Part shown: positions 55,242 through 64,000 of the stretch, in pieces | Position numbering within the stretch: position 1 is the stretch's first letter | Layout of the letters: each line of letters begins with the position of its first letter | NCBI GenBank assembly: GCA_015063245.1 | Contig: SUSV01000001.1 | Coordinates: 248,001-312,000 of the forward strand | DNA: 64,000 nucleotides | Direction of reading: 5' to 3' | From: Thermoplasmata archaeon | GTDB taxonomy: Archaea > Thermoplasmatota > Thermoplasmata > Methanomassiliicoccales > Methanomethylophilaceae | The notes under the pieces: generated by a model | Told to the model about the DNA's origin: nothing | Seen by the model: the letters and a program-made list of their open reading frames with translations, nothing else | Database searches by the model: none | Program-made: the position numbers and the translations under genes

Positions 55242-56050
55242 TGACAAGACTTACACCCGATATGATTGAGGGAGTCCCGGACGACAAGATCGACCTGGAT
55301 TCCAGATTGATGAAGATGTGCGGAAAGACGGTCAAGCAGCTCGCGCTCGAGGGCGCAGGCGTGGACTATGATGTGGATTTCTCGAAGGTCCGTGTCGCAG
55401 TTGTCCCGATCACGTCGGGGATGGGCGTCATCAGCGGCTTCTCCAAATCGGTGGACGCCATCGTCAAGAGGCTCGGGATGGACAGCTATGTCACCAAGGG
55501 CACTGATGTCAACGGATTCCAGGAAGGCATCCTCGACGGAGTCGATATGATCATGATGGCCGACGATGCCATGTTCGTTGCATACAACGTCCATGCGGCC
55601 AGGAGCACCAACAACTCCTGGGGTACCGCCATGGGATATGCGGTCGCCCTGAAGAACGCGGCCGGCGGGATCGAGGGCAAGGATGTGCTCGTCATCGGAG
55701 CAGGCCTTGTGGGCACTGAGGCGGTGCAGATCCTCAAGTCATGGGGCGCGAACGTTTCCGTCACCGACATCAAGTTCGACAAGGCCAAGGCGCTGGAGGA
55801 GAGGTTCGGAGTGAAGGCCCTCCAGGATGTGGAGCAGGCCCTCTCATCCCATAAGTACATACTCAACGCCGCTCCGGCCATATTCCCCGGAAGGCTGATC
55901 ATGGAAGGGGCCGTCATCTCGACACCCGGCGTCCCGCATTACTTCGATGAGGAGGGAAGGAGGAAGGCCAAGGCCATCATCCATGACCCTCTGGAGATTG
56001 GTACCGCTATGATGGCGGTGAACAGCGCACTGTTTACCAAGAACGCTTGA
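55241..56050 (+). CDS. pylD: PylD, pyrrolysine synthase
   Basis: A 269-residue NAD-dependent dehydrogenase that oxidises the lysine-methylornithine amide, closing the pyrroline ring. The nucleotide-binding loop is VLVIGAGLVGTEAVQILKSWG in the middle; VVPITSGMGVISGFSKSVDA near residue 47 belongs to the substrate domain. It ends the pylSBCD set. Confidence 0.96.
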   Translation: MTRLTPDMIEGVPDDKIDLDSRLMKMCGKTVKQLALEGAGVDYDVDFSKVRVAVVPITSGMGVISGFSKSVDAIVKRLGMDSYVTKGTDVNGFQEGILDGVDMIMMADDAMFVAYNVHAARSTNNSWGTAMGYAVALKNAAGGIEGKDVLVIGAGLVGTEAVQILKSWGANVSVTDIKFDKAKALEERFGVKALQDVEQALSSHKYILNAAPAIFPGRLIMEGAVISTPGVPHYFDEEGRRKAKAIIHDPLEIGTAMMAVNSALFTKNA

Positions 56051-56098
56051 CGGGCATCCCTTCAAGTAATCTATCGGTTTTCGGGTGGTATAGTGAGT

Positions 56099-56428
56099 AT
56101 GATAGGTCTCGCGTGGGTGTTCCTGGGCGGGATACTCGAGCCAGTATGGGTGATAGGCCTCAAGAAGTACGGGGAGAAGCATTCCCTGTTCTGGCTGCTG
56201 ATCACTATCCTTTTCATGTATCTCAGCCCCATGTGCCTGGCGTTCGCCATGGGTGACGGGATGTCCGTCGGAGTGGCGTACTCGATATGGACCGGCCTCG
56301 GTGCAGTGTTCGCCATGCTTGCGGGATTCCTGCTCTTCAAAGAGAGGGTGGGAAGGATGAAGGTGCTTATGGTGGCGCTGATCATAATCGGCGTCACAGG
56401 ATTGGAACTGTCTACGGTGATAATGTGA
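56099..56428 (+). CDS. Small multidrug resistance (SMR) family transporter, subunit 1
   Basis: A 109-residue membrane protein with four transmembrane segments: IGLAWVFLGGILEPVWVIGL, a second near FWLLITILFMYLSP, a third at YSIWTGLGAVFAMLAGFLLF and a fourth at KVLMVALIIIGVTGLEL. The conserved membrane glutamate is in GGILEPVW. It forms a pair with the next gene, overlapping by 4 bases, as in heterodimeric SMR exporters. GTG 56093 is an alternative start. The location after pylD suggests transport of an amine or guanidinium-like compound; this is inference. Confidence 0.8.
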   Translation: MIGLAWVFLGGILEPVWVIGLKKYGEKHSLFWLLITILFMYLSPMCLAFAMGDGMSVGVAYSIWTGLGAVFAMLAGFLLFKERVGRMKVLMVALIIIGVTGLELSTVIM

Positions 56429-56769
56429 ATCCGCTGTGGCTGTACATCCTCATCGGAGGGGTATTCGAGACTATGTGGGCAACCACCATGGATCTGTCGG
56501 AGACCTTCACCGACCCTATGTGGACGGCAATCACGCTGGTGATAATGCCGATCAGCATAATATTCCTCTACAAGGGACTCAACGGCGGCCTCCCGACCGG
56601 GCCTGCATATTCCGTCTGGGTGGGCATAGGCGCCATTGGGGCGGTCATCGTCAGCATCCTGATGGGGGACTCACCCAATTTCGTCGGATTCATATTCCTC
56701 GGCATACTGATGATAGGCATCATCGGGATGAACATGCTCAGCGAGGAGCAAGAGGATCAGGAGGAGTGA
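56425..56769 (+). CDS. SMR family transporter, subunit 2
   Basis: A 114-residue four-helix SMR protein starting with GTG. LYILIGGVFETMWATTMDLS holds the conserved glutamate; WVGIGAIGAVIVSILMGDSP and FLGILMIGIIGMNMLSEE are later helices. Charged loops differ from subunit 1, as expected for oppositely oriented partners. It overlaps genes on both sides (4 bases and 1 base). Confidence 0.82.
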   Translation: MNPLWLYILIGGVFETMWATTMDLSETFTDPMWTAITLVIMPISIIFLYKGLNGGLPTGPAYSVWVGIGAIGAVIVSILMGDSPNFVGFIFLGILMIGIIGMNMLSEEQEDQEE

Positions 56770-58985
56770 TGTCCAGATTCATCCCTCTCGGAAGAGGCAG
56801 GGATATAGAACCTGGCGAGGATTTCATCGAGCAGATGAGGTCTCATCTGGACGATCCCGTATCGGAATGCGGATTCGTCCCCTGCCCTCACAGAAGGGTG
56901 GATTACAGCAATCTCGATCCAGCCCAGCTCTCATATTACATATTCTGGAGGGATTCCCTGCGCAACGGGAAGGTCCTCCGCAGCGATTAGGGGTACGAAT
57001 ACATCAGATTCTGCGAGATGATCTGTCTTCCAGAGGAGAGGGATACCATCGCTGAGCAGATGGACCTCCTTATGGAGAACAGGGGGATGCTGAAGCACTG
57101 TCTCGATTCCCTGCTGTCCCTCAGTTTCGACCTCAGCGCCGTATTCGACATACCGCTCAGCAGATACCAGCATCTTGACCGCGATCCCCTCAGGAACGCG
57201 GTCTGGAGGTCATCGGCTCTCACGGACCCGATATCCTACATCCCGGACCCTGCCGCATTCTGCGGATGCCCCTATGACGAATCCTTCACATCGAAATATG
57301 ATGTCACCGGCCAGTTCAACGCATCCCTGAGGAGGATCGAGGAGCTGATCGTCAAGAGGCACGGGCACGGCATCCTGGAGGCCTACGGCGGCGACATCAG
57401 GACATTCCAGGCCTCTGCGTTCGATGGCCTGTTCTACAGAGGGGACAGGACATACCGTGTCACCTATCAGGACACATCCATGAACTCCAAGATGATGAAT
57501 TTCCTCAGCGGCCTCTACAAATGCTGCATCTCGACGCTTTCCAAAGGGGATCTCGACAGGACCCTCCCGGTCCCATCGATCATCGACAAGGAGATGCGCC
57601 GCATAGTTTCCGATTCAGCCGTCTCGGAACTAGGCCCATCAGAGCCAGACCCTCCTAAATATATCAGCTCATCCGTCTCGGAGGGATGCAGGGACGGTGT
57701 GCTGGTGCTCACATCGCCTCGCGATACAAGGCCCGTTTCCGATGCTTTCAGGGAAGACTTATCACGTTACTCGGCAGAGAGACCCGACGGGAAGGCAGAC
57801 TACGTGAGATCCCCATACGGGAATCCGGAGTTCTCGGCGCTCGGCAGGGACCAGCTCCAGTATTACCTCTACTGGAGATCCGAAGCCGAGTCGGGAAGAT
57901 ACATCACCGTTGATTCGGGATACATATGGATCTACCTGTGCGAGCTCATAAACTCCAAGCAGGATCCCAAGGAGATCTACTCCAAGCTGGAGCATCTCGC
58001 GAAGGCATACGAGGGCTCGATGGTCCGCGAGAGCAGTTCGGACATCGTCGAGAACTACGACCCCCTCATATCGAGGACGTGCCTTGACTACGCCCTTGTG
58101 AAGGGCCTCGATCTCCCAGACGACCATATCGTAGCCACCAATATCACGGCCAACCTGACGATGGGGAAGGTCCTCTCGGGCCTCATCGATGCAGTGTCGG
58201 TGAATGCCCTCAAGGCCATGTGCAACGGTTCTTCGGCGATGAGTGCCAGCATAGATGAGGATATCTCATTCATCGTGTCCAGGGCGCTCAGGGAACTGGA
58301 AGGTCTCATACCGGAAGGGATCGCAGGATGCTGCGGTCTGACCGAGGAGACCGTGACGATTCCGGTGTTCAGCACATTGGAGTATTACAGCCAGGATAGC
58401 AGAGGGTCGGCAGAGGTCAGACTGATCGATTTCATGGGGTCAGCACATTTCGAGAAGGAATTGCGCGAGCTGACCAGAGCCACCATCAGATATGTCGAAT
58501 CCTTCCACAGGACAGGCAGATCGGAACACCCGCCTATAGAGATCTTCGGAACCAGATACGGCGGTCTGGACCGGATAGTCGCTGAAAGGCTTGGGTCGGT
58601 CCGCAGGACCAAGCCCAGGACGGTAAGGAGGATCGTGCTAGACAAGAAGGCCAAGGACAAGGCGGAGGAGGACCTGAACTACATCACCGAGCTCATAAGC
58701 ACCGAGCACGAAGAGGAGGAAATCGTATCGCAGACCAAAGAGGATCATCAAGTGCCAGCAGGTGAAGGGTGGGTTGCTTTCCTCTCTTCACTGAGCGATG
58801 CCGAATATGCCCTCATCCTCTCCGCGGCCGATGGAGAAAGCCTCAAAGGCAGCCATCCCGGAACGATCGATTCGATCAACTCGAAGAGCATCGAATGCAC
58901 AGGGGATCTCATAATCGAGAACGGCGAGATCGTCCCCGAATACAGGGATGAGCTGATCGGGTCGATCAGGTCCAGACAGCCATGA
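56769..58985 (+). CDS. TerB_N-repeat protein with an in-frame UAG
   Basis: A 738-residue frame crossed by TAG at 56988-56990 (codon 74). Two copies of a TerB_N-like domain can be seen. The first reads QLSYYIFWRDSLRNGKVLRSD, then the TAG, then GYEYIRFCEMI; the second reads QLQYYLYWRSEAESGRYITV, then DSGYIWIYLCELI. Aligning them puts the TAG at the serine of the second copy, inside the domain core, so reading through is needed for an intact first domain. The rest is helical and ends with a charged TerB-C-like part. ATG 56769 overlaps the SMR stop, placing it in the pyl transcript or just after. Function unknown; TerB-type proteins are linked to stress or phage response. Confidence 0.78.
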
Positions 58986-59008
58986 CCGTTCAGATCCCGT
59001 CCCTATCT

Positions 59009-59032
59009 TTTAAATAATAAACTTATAAATAA
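59009..59032 (+). promoter_or_regulatory. Promoter of the his operon
   Basis: Two AT boxes, TTTAAATAATAA (59009-59020) and TTATAAATAAG (59022-59032), lie in the 62-base gap before hisG. The first gives a start near 59040 and a very short leader. Confidence 0.55.
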
Positions 59033-59047
59033 GGGGCGAGGACTGAA

Positions 59048-59911
59048 ATGACACTGAAACTAGGTGTACCGAACAAAGGAAGACTGAACGAGAGGACCGT
59101 CGAGCTCCTGACGAAGTCAGGGATCGATCTCGGAGAGGATATCGGAAGGAGGCTCTACCTCAAGGCCAAGAACCAGGATATCGAGATAATCTTCGTCAGG
59201 GCACAGGACATACCGACCTTCATCGCTGAAGGCTCCATCGACATGGGTATCACAGGCCTGGACGAGACCGCCGAGTCGGGAAAGGACCTCATGAACATTC
59301 TCAATCTGCAGTTCGGATTCTGTCATCTTTCAGTCGCAGTCCCCGAGGAATCCGGAATAACAGATGCTTCCCAGATCAAGGACGGAAGCAGGATCGCAAC
59401 ATCCTTCCCCAATCTCACGAAGAAGTACTTCGAGGACCTCGGGATCAAGGTGGAGGTCATCGTCGTCACCGGGGCATGCGAGATCATGCCCTATCTCGGA
59501 GTGTCCGATTACATCGCGGACCTCGTGTCCACAGGTTCCACACTCAAGACCAACAGGCTCAGAGAGGTCGGTTCCATCATCGAATCCCAGGCTGCGGTCA
59601 TAACATCGGAGCAGGCCATGAAGAAGAACGGCCAGGCCATCCAGGATGTGGTTGATTCGTTCCAGAGCGTCATCATCGCCGAGAACAAGAAGTACATCAT
59701 GGCGGACATCCCCAAGGACAAGCTCCCGGAGGCGGAGAAGATCATCCCCGGTATCGGCGGACCGACCGTGCTCGAGATCGCAGGCAACAGTTCCTTCCTC
59801 GCAGTGCACGCTGTGGTAGACGGAGACAAGGTCTTCAAGACTATCGCTGAGCTCAAGAGGATCGGTGCGAAAGGCATCCTTACCACGCCCATAGAGAGGC
59901 TGGTGAACTGA
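59048..59911 (+). CDS. hisG: ATP phosphoribosyltransferase, long form
   Basis: A 287-residue HisG, the first enzyme of histidine synthesis (ATP plus PRPP). LGVPNKGRLNERTVELL is the N-terminal signature, DMGITGLDETAESG and VVTGACEIMPYLGVSDYIAD line the active site, and the C-terminal 75 residues form the regulatory domain that binds histidine (IGGPTVLEIAGNSSFLAVHA). Long form, so no HisZ is needed. It starts the hisGCHA operon. Confidence 0.96.
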   Translation: MTLKLGVPNKGRLNERTVELLTKSGIDLGEDIGRRLYLKAKNQDIEIIFVRAQDIPTFIAEGSIDMGITGLDETAESGKDLMNILNLQFGFCHLSVAVPEESGITDASQIKDGSRIATSFPNLTKKYFEDLGIKVEVIVVTGACEIMPYLGVSDYIADLVSTGSTLKTNRLREVGSIIESQAAVITSEQAMKKNGQAIQDVVDSFQSVIIAENKKYIMADIPKDKLPEAEKIIPGIGGPTVLEIAGNSSFLAVHAVVDGDKVFKTIAELKRIGAKGILTTPIERLVN

Positions 59912-60960
59912 TGGACAGAGGAGTGATGAGGGAGACCACCAGGGACTTCGTGAAGTACTACAACCCCAAGCTCCACGGAGAGCTGAGGCTCGACACCAAC
60001 ACGAACGTGCTCGGCTCGAACCCTGCCGCCGCTAAGTACCTCAAGGAGCACTCATGGGACCTCAACGGGTATCCCAACACATATTCCGACGGGCTCAGAT
60101 CCGCATTGGCAGAGCTCTACGGCCTTGAGATGGACAACATCATCGCAGGGAACGGTTCCGACGAGATGCTGGACGTCGTTTTCAAGACCTTCACCAACAT
60201 GGGCGACAACTCGGTTGTCCCCGTCCCATCCTATACCCTTTACGATTACTTCGTCAAGCTCAACGGCGGAAAGGCCATAGAGGTCGACCTGACCGAGGAT
60301 TTCCAGCTCGATGTCGATGCGATGGTCAAGCAGGATGCGAAGATCGCAATCATGCCCTCGCCCAACAATCCGACAGGCAATTGCTTCAGGCCCAAGGACA
60401 TCGAGGAGGTCCTCTCAAGGTTCAACGGCATAGTCGTCGTCGACGAGGCATATGCGGAATACTCCGACAACCCGTTCGTCAAGAGGGTGGAGGAGTTCGA
60501 TAACCTCGTCGTGCTCAGGACATTCTCCAAGGCATACGCGATGGCAGCCCTCCGCGTAGGATACGCCGTCACGAACAAGAAGCTCTCCGACATGATGATC
60601 TGCGTCAAGATCCCCTATTCGCTGAACATGGTCAGCGAGGGTGCCGCCATAGCGGCAGTGAAGGATCAGGAGTTCGTCAGGAAGAGCGTACAGATGGTCA
60701 GGGAGCAGAGGCCGAAGCTGGATGCAGGCCTCAGGAAGCTCGGCTTCGAGACGTTCCCGTCCGATTCCAATTTCATAATGGCAAGGTCGCCGATCGACCA
60801 CAAGGTGCTCGTCGACGGTCTGAAGGAGCGCGGAGTGCTCATCCGCGACTTCGGTGCGAAGCGCAGGACGGAGAACTGCGTCAGGACCACAGTGGGCACC
60901 GCCGAGGACAACGCTCTTCTGCTTGAGAAGGCCGAAGAGGTGATCTCCGGATGCCGCTGA
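59911..60960 (+). CDS. hisC: Histidinol-phosphate aminotransferase
   Basis: A 349-residue PLP-dependent class I/II aminotransferase. IAGNGSDEMLDVVF binds PLP phosphate, MPSPNNPTGNCF is the substrate loop, VVVDEAYAEYSD has the PLP aspartate, and LRTFSKAYAMAALRVGYA contains the Schiff-base lysine. It overlaps hisG by one base and hisH by ten. Confidence 0.95.
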   Translation: MDRGVMRETTRDFVKYYNPKLHGELRLDTNTNVLGSNPAAAKYLKEHSWDLNGYPNTYSDGLRSALAELYGLEMDNIIAGNGSDEMLDVVFKTFTNMGDNSVVPVPSYTLYDYFVKLNGGKAIEVDLTEDFQLDVDAMVKQDAKIAIMPSPNNPTGNCFRPKDIEEVLSRFNGIVVVDEAYAEYSDNPFVKRVEEFDNLVVLRTFSKAYAMAALRVGYAVTNKKLSDMMICVKIPYSLNMVSEGAAIAAVKDQEFVRKSVQMVREQRPKLDAGLRKLGFETFPSDSNFIMARSPIDHKVLVDGLKERGVLIRDFGAKRRTENCVRTTVGTAEDNALLLEKAEEVISGCR

Positions 60961-61556
60961 ACATCACTATAACGGATTACGGTGTAGGCAACCTATACTC
61001 CATCCGCAGGTCCCTGGAGGCCTGCGGCGCCAATGTAAGGGTAGTCGGGGACATGTCCGAGCTCAGGGATGCGGAATGCATAGTATTCCCCGGCGTAGGT
61101 GCCTTCGACAAGACCATGGAGAAGCTCCTTCCGTACAGGGAGGTGATTTGCGACAGGCTCAGATCGGGAATCCCGGCTCTCGGGATATGCATCGGCATGC
61201 AGATCCTCTACGAGGGCAGCGACGAGGGACATTCCCCCGGGCTCGGTTTCTTCAAGGGAAGGGTCAAGAAGCTCGAACGCGAGATGATCCCCCACATGGG
61301 CTGGAACCAGGTGGCGTCCGAAGATATCATGATGGACGGCATCACAGACAAGAACTTCTACTTCGTCCACTCGTATTACGGCCATCCCTGCGACGATTTC
61401 ATCATCAAGGGGACCACGGAGTACGAAGGCAAGCCGTTCCCCTCCTTCTTCAGGGATTCCAACACCTACGGTACGCAGTTCCATCCGGAGAAGAGCAGCG
61501 CCTCGGGAAGGAGGTTCCTTCAGAACTTCATCAGATTCGCGGAGGAGCAGCTATGA
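60951..61556 (+). CDS. hisH: Imidazole glycerol phosphate synthase, glutaminase subunit
   Basis: A 201-residue class I glutamine amidotransferase. GIPALGICIGMQILYEGSDE has the nucleophilic cysteine, and YGTQFHPEKSSASG the catalytic histidine and glutamate. It provides ammonia to HisF, whose gene is not in the window. It overlaps hisC and hisA. Confidence 0.95.
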   Translation: MPLNITITDYGVGNLYSIRRSLEACGANVRVVGDMSELRDAECIVFPGVGAFDKTMEKLLPYREVICDRLRSGIPALGICIGMQILYEGSDEGHSPGLGFFKGRVKKLEREMIPHMGWNQVASEDIMMDGITDKNFYFVHSYYGHPCDDFIIKGTTEYEGKPFPSFFRDSNTYGTQFHPEKSSASGRRFLQNFIRFAEEQL

Positions 61557-62266
61557 GGATAATACCCGCAGTCGACGTGCTCGACCACCAGGTCGTCCAG
61601 CTGGTCGGAGGGAAGCCCGGAAGCCAGCAGGTCGTCATGCCCGATCCGCTGAAGGTGGCAGGGATGTGGCTGGAGAAGGGTGCAGATTACCTTCATCTCG
61701 TGGATCTCGATGCCGCATTCGGCAAGCCGAACAACCTCGAGGTCTTCAAGCAGATAACCAAGGAATACGGCGTCCCGACAGAGATCGGCGGAGGCATCAG
61801 GGATGCGGCCACCATCGACGACCTCGTCTCCGCGGGGGTCGACAGGATCATCGTCGGAACGAAGGCCGTCAAGGAGCCCGAATGGCTCATCGAGATGGCA
61901 GACCGCCACCCAGGCAGGATCGTGCTGTCGATGGATACCAAGCAGGGCAGGATCGCCATCAAGGGATGGCAGGAATCCGCGCAGATCACGGTCGAGGACA
62001 TGTTCGACAGGATACGCGGTGTCCCCCTGGCCGCTGTCCTCAATACGAATGTGGATGTCGAGGGCCAGAGGAAGGGGATCGACGAGGCGCAGGCGAAGGA
62101 TTTCATCGGAAGATGCCCGTGTAAGGTCATCGCGTCCGGTGGAGTGACATCCCAGGAGGATGCGTGCAAGCTCTCATCCGCCGGTGCCGAGGGTGCGGTC
62201 GTCGGACTGGCGCTTTACACCGAGGTCATAAGGCCCTGGGAGTGGGAGATGCCCTGGAAGGCATGA
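61553..62266 (+). CDS. hisA: ProFAR isomerase
   Basis: A 237-residue TIM-barrel enzyme. RIIPAVDVLDHQVVQLVGG has the N-terminal catalytic aspartate, YLHLVDLDAAFGKPNNLE and TEIGGGIRDAATIDDL are phosphate-binding loops, and VLNTNVDVEG carries the second catalytic aspartate region. GGVTSQEDACKL is the last loop. The start overlaps the hisH stop by 3 bases; in-frame residues upstream belong to hisH. HisF would be similar, but the N-terminus here is HisA-like. Confidence 0.88.
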   Translation: MRIIPAVDVLDHQVVQLVGGKPGSQQVVMPDPLKVAGMWLEKGADYLHLVDLDAAFGKPNNLEVFKQITKEYGVPTEIGGGIRDAATIDDLVSAGVDRIIVGTKAVKEPEWLIEMADRHPGRIVLSMDTKQGRIAIKGWQESAQITVEDMFDRIRGVPLAAVLNTNVDVEGQRKGIDEAQAKDFIGRCPCKVIASGGVTSQEDACKLSSAGAEGAVVGLALYTEVIRPWEWEMPWKA

Positions 62267-62321
62267 GGCCCGACGTTAAGATTTATAGTCTGGACATACT
62301 AACTATCAAAGGAGACCGAAC

Positions 62322-62732
62322 ATGAAGATGCCTTGCGAACTGATCGTGACACACATCCTGCCGGCGGCCAAAGGGGCTCTTGCAAAGGAGCTCGTCACCA
62401 GGCACGGGATGACGCAGGTGCAGGTAGCAAGGATGTTCGGGGTCACGAGCGCAGCCATATCCCAATACATGAAAGGGGTGAGAGGGGGCAACAGCCTCAT
62501 CGACAAGAGCGCATACCGTGACGATTTCTACCGCAGGATCTCCGAGACGGCAGACTCGATGGTCCAGGGCATGGACATCTCCGATGCCCTCTGCCAGATA
62601 TGCACATACGTGAAGGAGAGCGGTCTCCTGAAGGCGCTCTACGTCTTCGAGGGATACCCGGGCGATTCTGTCCTGTGTTTCGAATGTCCCAAGATAATCA
62701 TGAATTTGGACGGCGGGGGATATGAAGCATAA
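62322..62732 (+). CDS. Cro/XRE-type transcriptional regulator
   Basis: A 136-residue protein of the archaeal predicted-regulator family COG2522. The helix-turn-helix is MTQVQVARMFGVTSAAISQY (about 30-49). The C-terminal half contains cysteines (LCQICTYVKESG and VLCFECPK), perhaps a metal site. It has its own promoter (AAGATTTATAG near 62278). It overlaps nadM by 11 bases, so it may regulate this operon. Confidence 0.78.
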   Translation: MKMPCELIVTHILPAAKGALAKELVTRHGMTQVQVARMFGVTSAAISQYMKGVRGGNSLIDKSAYRDDFYRRISETADSMVQGMDISDALCQICTYVKESGLLKALYVFEGYPGDSVLCFECPKIIMNLDGGGYEA

Positions 62733-63258
62733 CTACGACAACTATTCCCTGGTCGTCGGCCGCTTCCAGCCTCTGCACAGGGGACATATGGATGTGATCT
62801 GCAAATGTGCCGAGGCGTCCGAGCATATCACGATCGGGATCGGAAGCGCACAGTGCTCCCATACCCCGGAGAACCCGTTCACATCCGGTGAGAGGTACAT
62901 GATGATCAACAAGGCCCTGAGGGACGAGGGCATCGACAATTACAGCATCGTGCCTATAGAGGACCTCAACAGATATCCTGTATGGGTGGCCCATGTAGTT
63001 TCCCTGGTACCGCCTTTCAAGATAGTCTATACGAACAATCCCCTGACCCGCCGTCTGTTCGAGGAGTCGGGTTTCGAGGTACGCGCATCGCCGTTGTATA
63101 ACAGGGAGGTTTTCTCTGGAACGGAGATCAGGCGCAGGATTGCCAACGATGAGGAATGGCGTTCACTGGTGCCGGAAGCGGTGGCCAAGGTCATCGATGA
63201 CATCGACGGCGTGAACAGAATCAAACAGATCAGTGGCAGCAATGACTCTCCGTTCTGA
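62722..63258 (+). CDS. nadM: Nicotinamide-nucleotide adenylyltransferase
   Basis: A 178-residue archaeal NadM that forms NAD from NMN and ATP. VVGRFQPLHRGHMDVI holds the (H/T)xGH motif, and REVFSGTEIRRRIANDEEWR the ISSTxxR-type motif. Length is normal. Together with the overlapping CinA gene downstream it forms an NAD maintenance pair. Confidence 0.93.
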   Translation: MKHNYDNYSLVVGRFQPLHRGHMDVICKCAEASEHITIGIGSAQCSHTPENPFTSGERYMMINKALRDEGIDNYSIVPIEDLNRYPVWVAHVVSLVPPFKIVYTNNPLTRRLFEESGFEVRASPLYNREVFSGTEIRRRIANDEEWRSLVPEAVAKVIDDIDGVNRIKQISGSNDSPF

Positions 63259-63727
63259 AGCAGTTTCCTTAATACGCACTCTTGATGGCATGGGGCTCAC
63301 GATGTCCGTGGCCGAGTCATGCACAGGGGGGCTCATCAGTGCCGCCATAACGGATGTGCCAGGAGCTTCTAAGGTCTTCCTGGGGAGCGCGGTGACTTAT
63401 TCCAATCAGGCCAAGGAGGACATCCTCGGCGTATCTCATTCCATACTGCTCGAGCACGGTGCCGTGAGCGAGGAGACCGCGAGGGAGATGGTCTCCGGAG
63501 CGATGTCAGCATACAGGAGCGACACCGCCGTAGCGGTCACAGGCATCGCCGGACCCGGCGGAGCCACTCCGGATAAGCCCGTGGGATTGGTCTACATCGC
63601 CGCGGCCGACGGCCCGAGAGTGGTGGTCACACGCAACATCTTCAAAGGAGACAGGGAATCGGTGAGGGAGCAGACCGTCAGGGAGGCGCTCACCCTGCTG
63701 GACGAATTGATCAAAGGGATATTATGA
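63242..63727 (+). CDS. pncC: CinA C-terminal-type nicotinamide-nucleotide amidase
   Basis: A 161-residue protein consisting of the CinA C-terminal domain, which deamidates NMN to NaMN. SVAESCTGGLISAAITDVPG and VAVTGIAGPGGATPDKPVGL are the hallmark motifs. A GTG start three codons upstream is possible; ATG 63242 is chosen. It overlaps nadM by 17 bases, in keeping with a role in NAD recycling. Confidence 0.92.
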   Translation: MTLRSEAVSLIRTLDGMGLTMSVAESCTGGLISAAITDVPGASKVFLGSAVTYSNQAKEDILGVSHSILLEHGAVSEETAREMVSGAMSAYRSDTAVAVTGIAGPGGATPDKPVGLVYIAAADGPRVVVTRNIFKGDRESVREQTVREALTLLDELIKGIL

Positions 63728-64000
63728 GGTTCGAGAGACAGAGGCCGATTTTCGGCGAGGAAGGACAGCAGAGGATCATGACGGCGGTTGTAGGCATCGT
63801 CGGATGCGGAGGGCTAGGGGTCAACGTGATCACGCAGCTCACAATGGCGGGGGTCACACACTTCATACTCTGCGATCACCAGACCCCGGAGCTCTCCAAC
63901 CTCAACCGTCAGTTCATATACTCACCGTATGACCACAGGACCAAGTCCATGATATCCGCCGAATGGATACTGGCACTCAACCCGAGCGCGGAGGTGCAGG
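63724..64000 (+). CDS. ThiF/MoeB/HesA-family protein (partial)
   Basis: The first 92 codons of a second E1-like enzyme, cut by the window end. VGIVGCGGLGVNVITQLTMA is the ATP-binding loop and SNLNRQFIYSP the conserved arginine segment. The ATG overlaps the CinA-type gene stop. Members of this family activate sulfur carriers or modify tRNA; the partner cannot be seen. It is distinct from the TcdA-like gene at 740. Confidence 0.85.
   Translation, partial: MRFERQRPIFGEEGQQRIMTAVVGIVGCGGLGVNVITQLTMAGVTHFILCDHQTPELSNLNRQFIYSPYDHRTKSMISAEWILALNPSAEVQ

Noticed and set aside
1..64000. CRISPR arrays, integrases or complete insertion sequences
   Set aside because: No regularly spaced repeats and no transposase or integrase genes were seen on either strand.

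Overview
The window comes from a methanogenic archaeon of the order Methanomassiliicoccales, most likely a gut or rumen type. Three things point there: an mcrBDGA operon without an internal mcrC; a complete pyrrolysine locus (pylT, pylS without its N-terminal domain, pylB, pylC, pylD) beside an amber-containing monomethylamine methyltransferase and the RamA corrinoid activator; and archaeal promoters (TATA boxes about 25-30 nt before transcripts) throughout. The assignment rests on gene content and order; no search was run. Coding DNA is fairly GC-rich, and the most expressed genes (mcr, the methylcobamide:CoM methyltransferase, a 908-residue FAD protein) prefer GCA, GGA and ACA codons.

Layout. 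1-14.6 kb: housekeeping genes (FEN1 tail, TatD, TcdA, IleS, PUA protein, HD hydrolase, RtcB, tRNA-His, ArgF, a RecJ-like DHH protein, a YprB-type nuclease, a phosphoesterase) and a roughly 535-nt structured RNA of unknown family. 14.7-21.4 kb: methylcobamide:CoM methyltransferase, a DUF169 protein and the mcr operon. 21.4-23.1 kb: a leftward regulator and its partner. 23.1-30.9 kb: one tightly overlapping operon (atwA, mcrC, methanogenesis markers 3, 6, 5, 15, 17, 7, DUF123), probably the MCR activation machinery. 31-36 kb: the duplicated FAD protein, a HAD phosphatase, the McrA thioglycine YcaO protein and RNase P RNA. 36-46.5 kb: accessory DNA with small unknown genes, a second large structured RNA (about 760 nt), an ABC exporter whose ATPase is fused to Sel1 repeats beside a BspA-like surface protein, amber-containing small genes, a CARF-like regulator and a ferredoxin. 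46.5-59 kb: methylamine and pyrrolysine region. 59-64 kb: hisGCHA, a Cro-type regulator, NadM, CinA and the start of a ThiF-like protein.

Methylotrophy connects much of the window. MtmB moves a methyl group from monomethylamine to a corrinoid protein (not in this window), RamA reactivates that corrinoid, the UroD-family enzyme passes the methyl to CoM, and MCR makes methane with help from A2, McrC and the marker proteins. MtmB needs pyrrolysine, made by PylBCD and inserted by PylS with tRNA-Pyl.

The strongest unexpected signal is amber decoding outside methylamine methyltransferases. Five other reading frames stay open across in-frame TAG codons: the DHH protein, a TerB_N-repeat protein directly after the pyl genes, a wHTH protein with two TAGs, a coiled-coil protein, and a 66-codon gene visible only if TAG is read through. 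No gene I called ends in TAG. The two large structured RNAs and a small hairpin RNA are the other main candidates for something undescribed.
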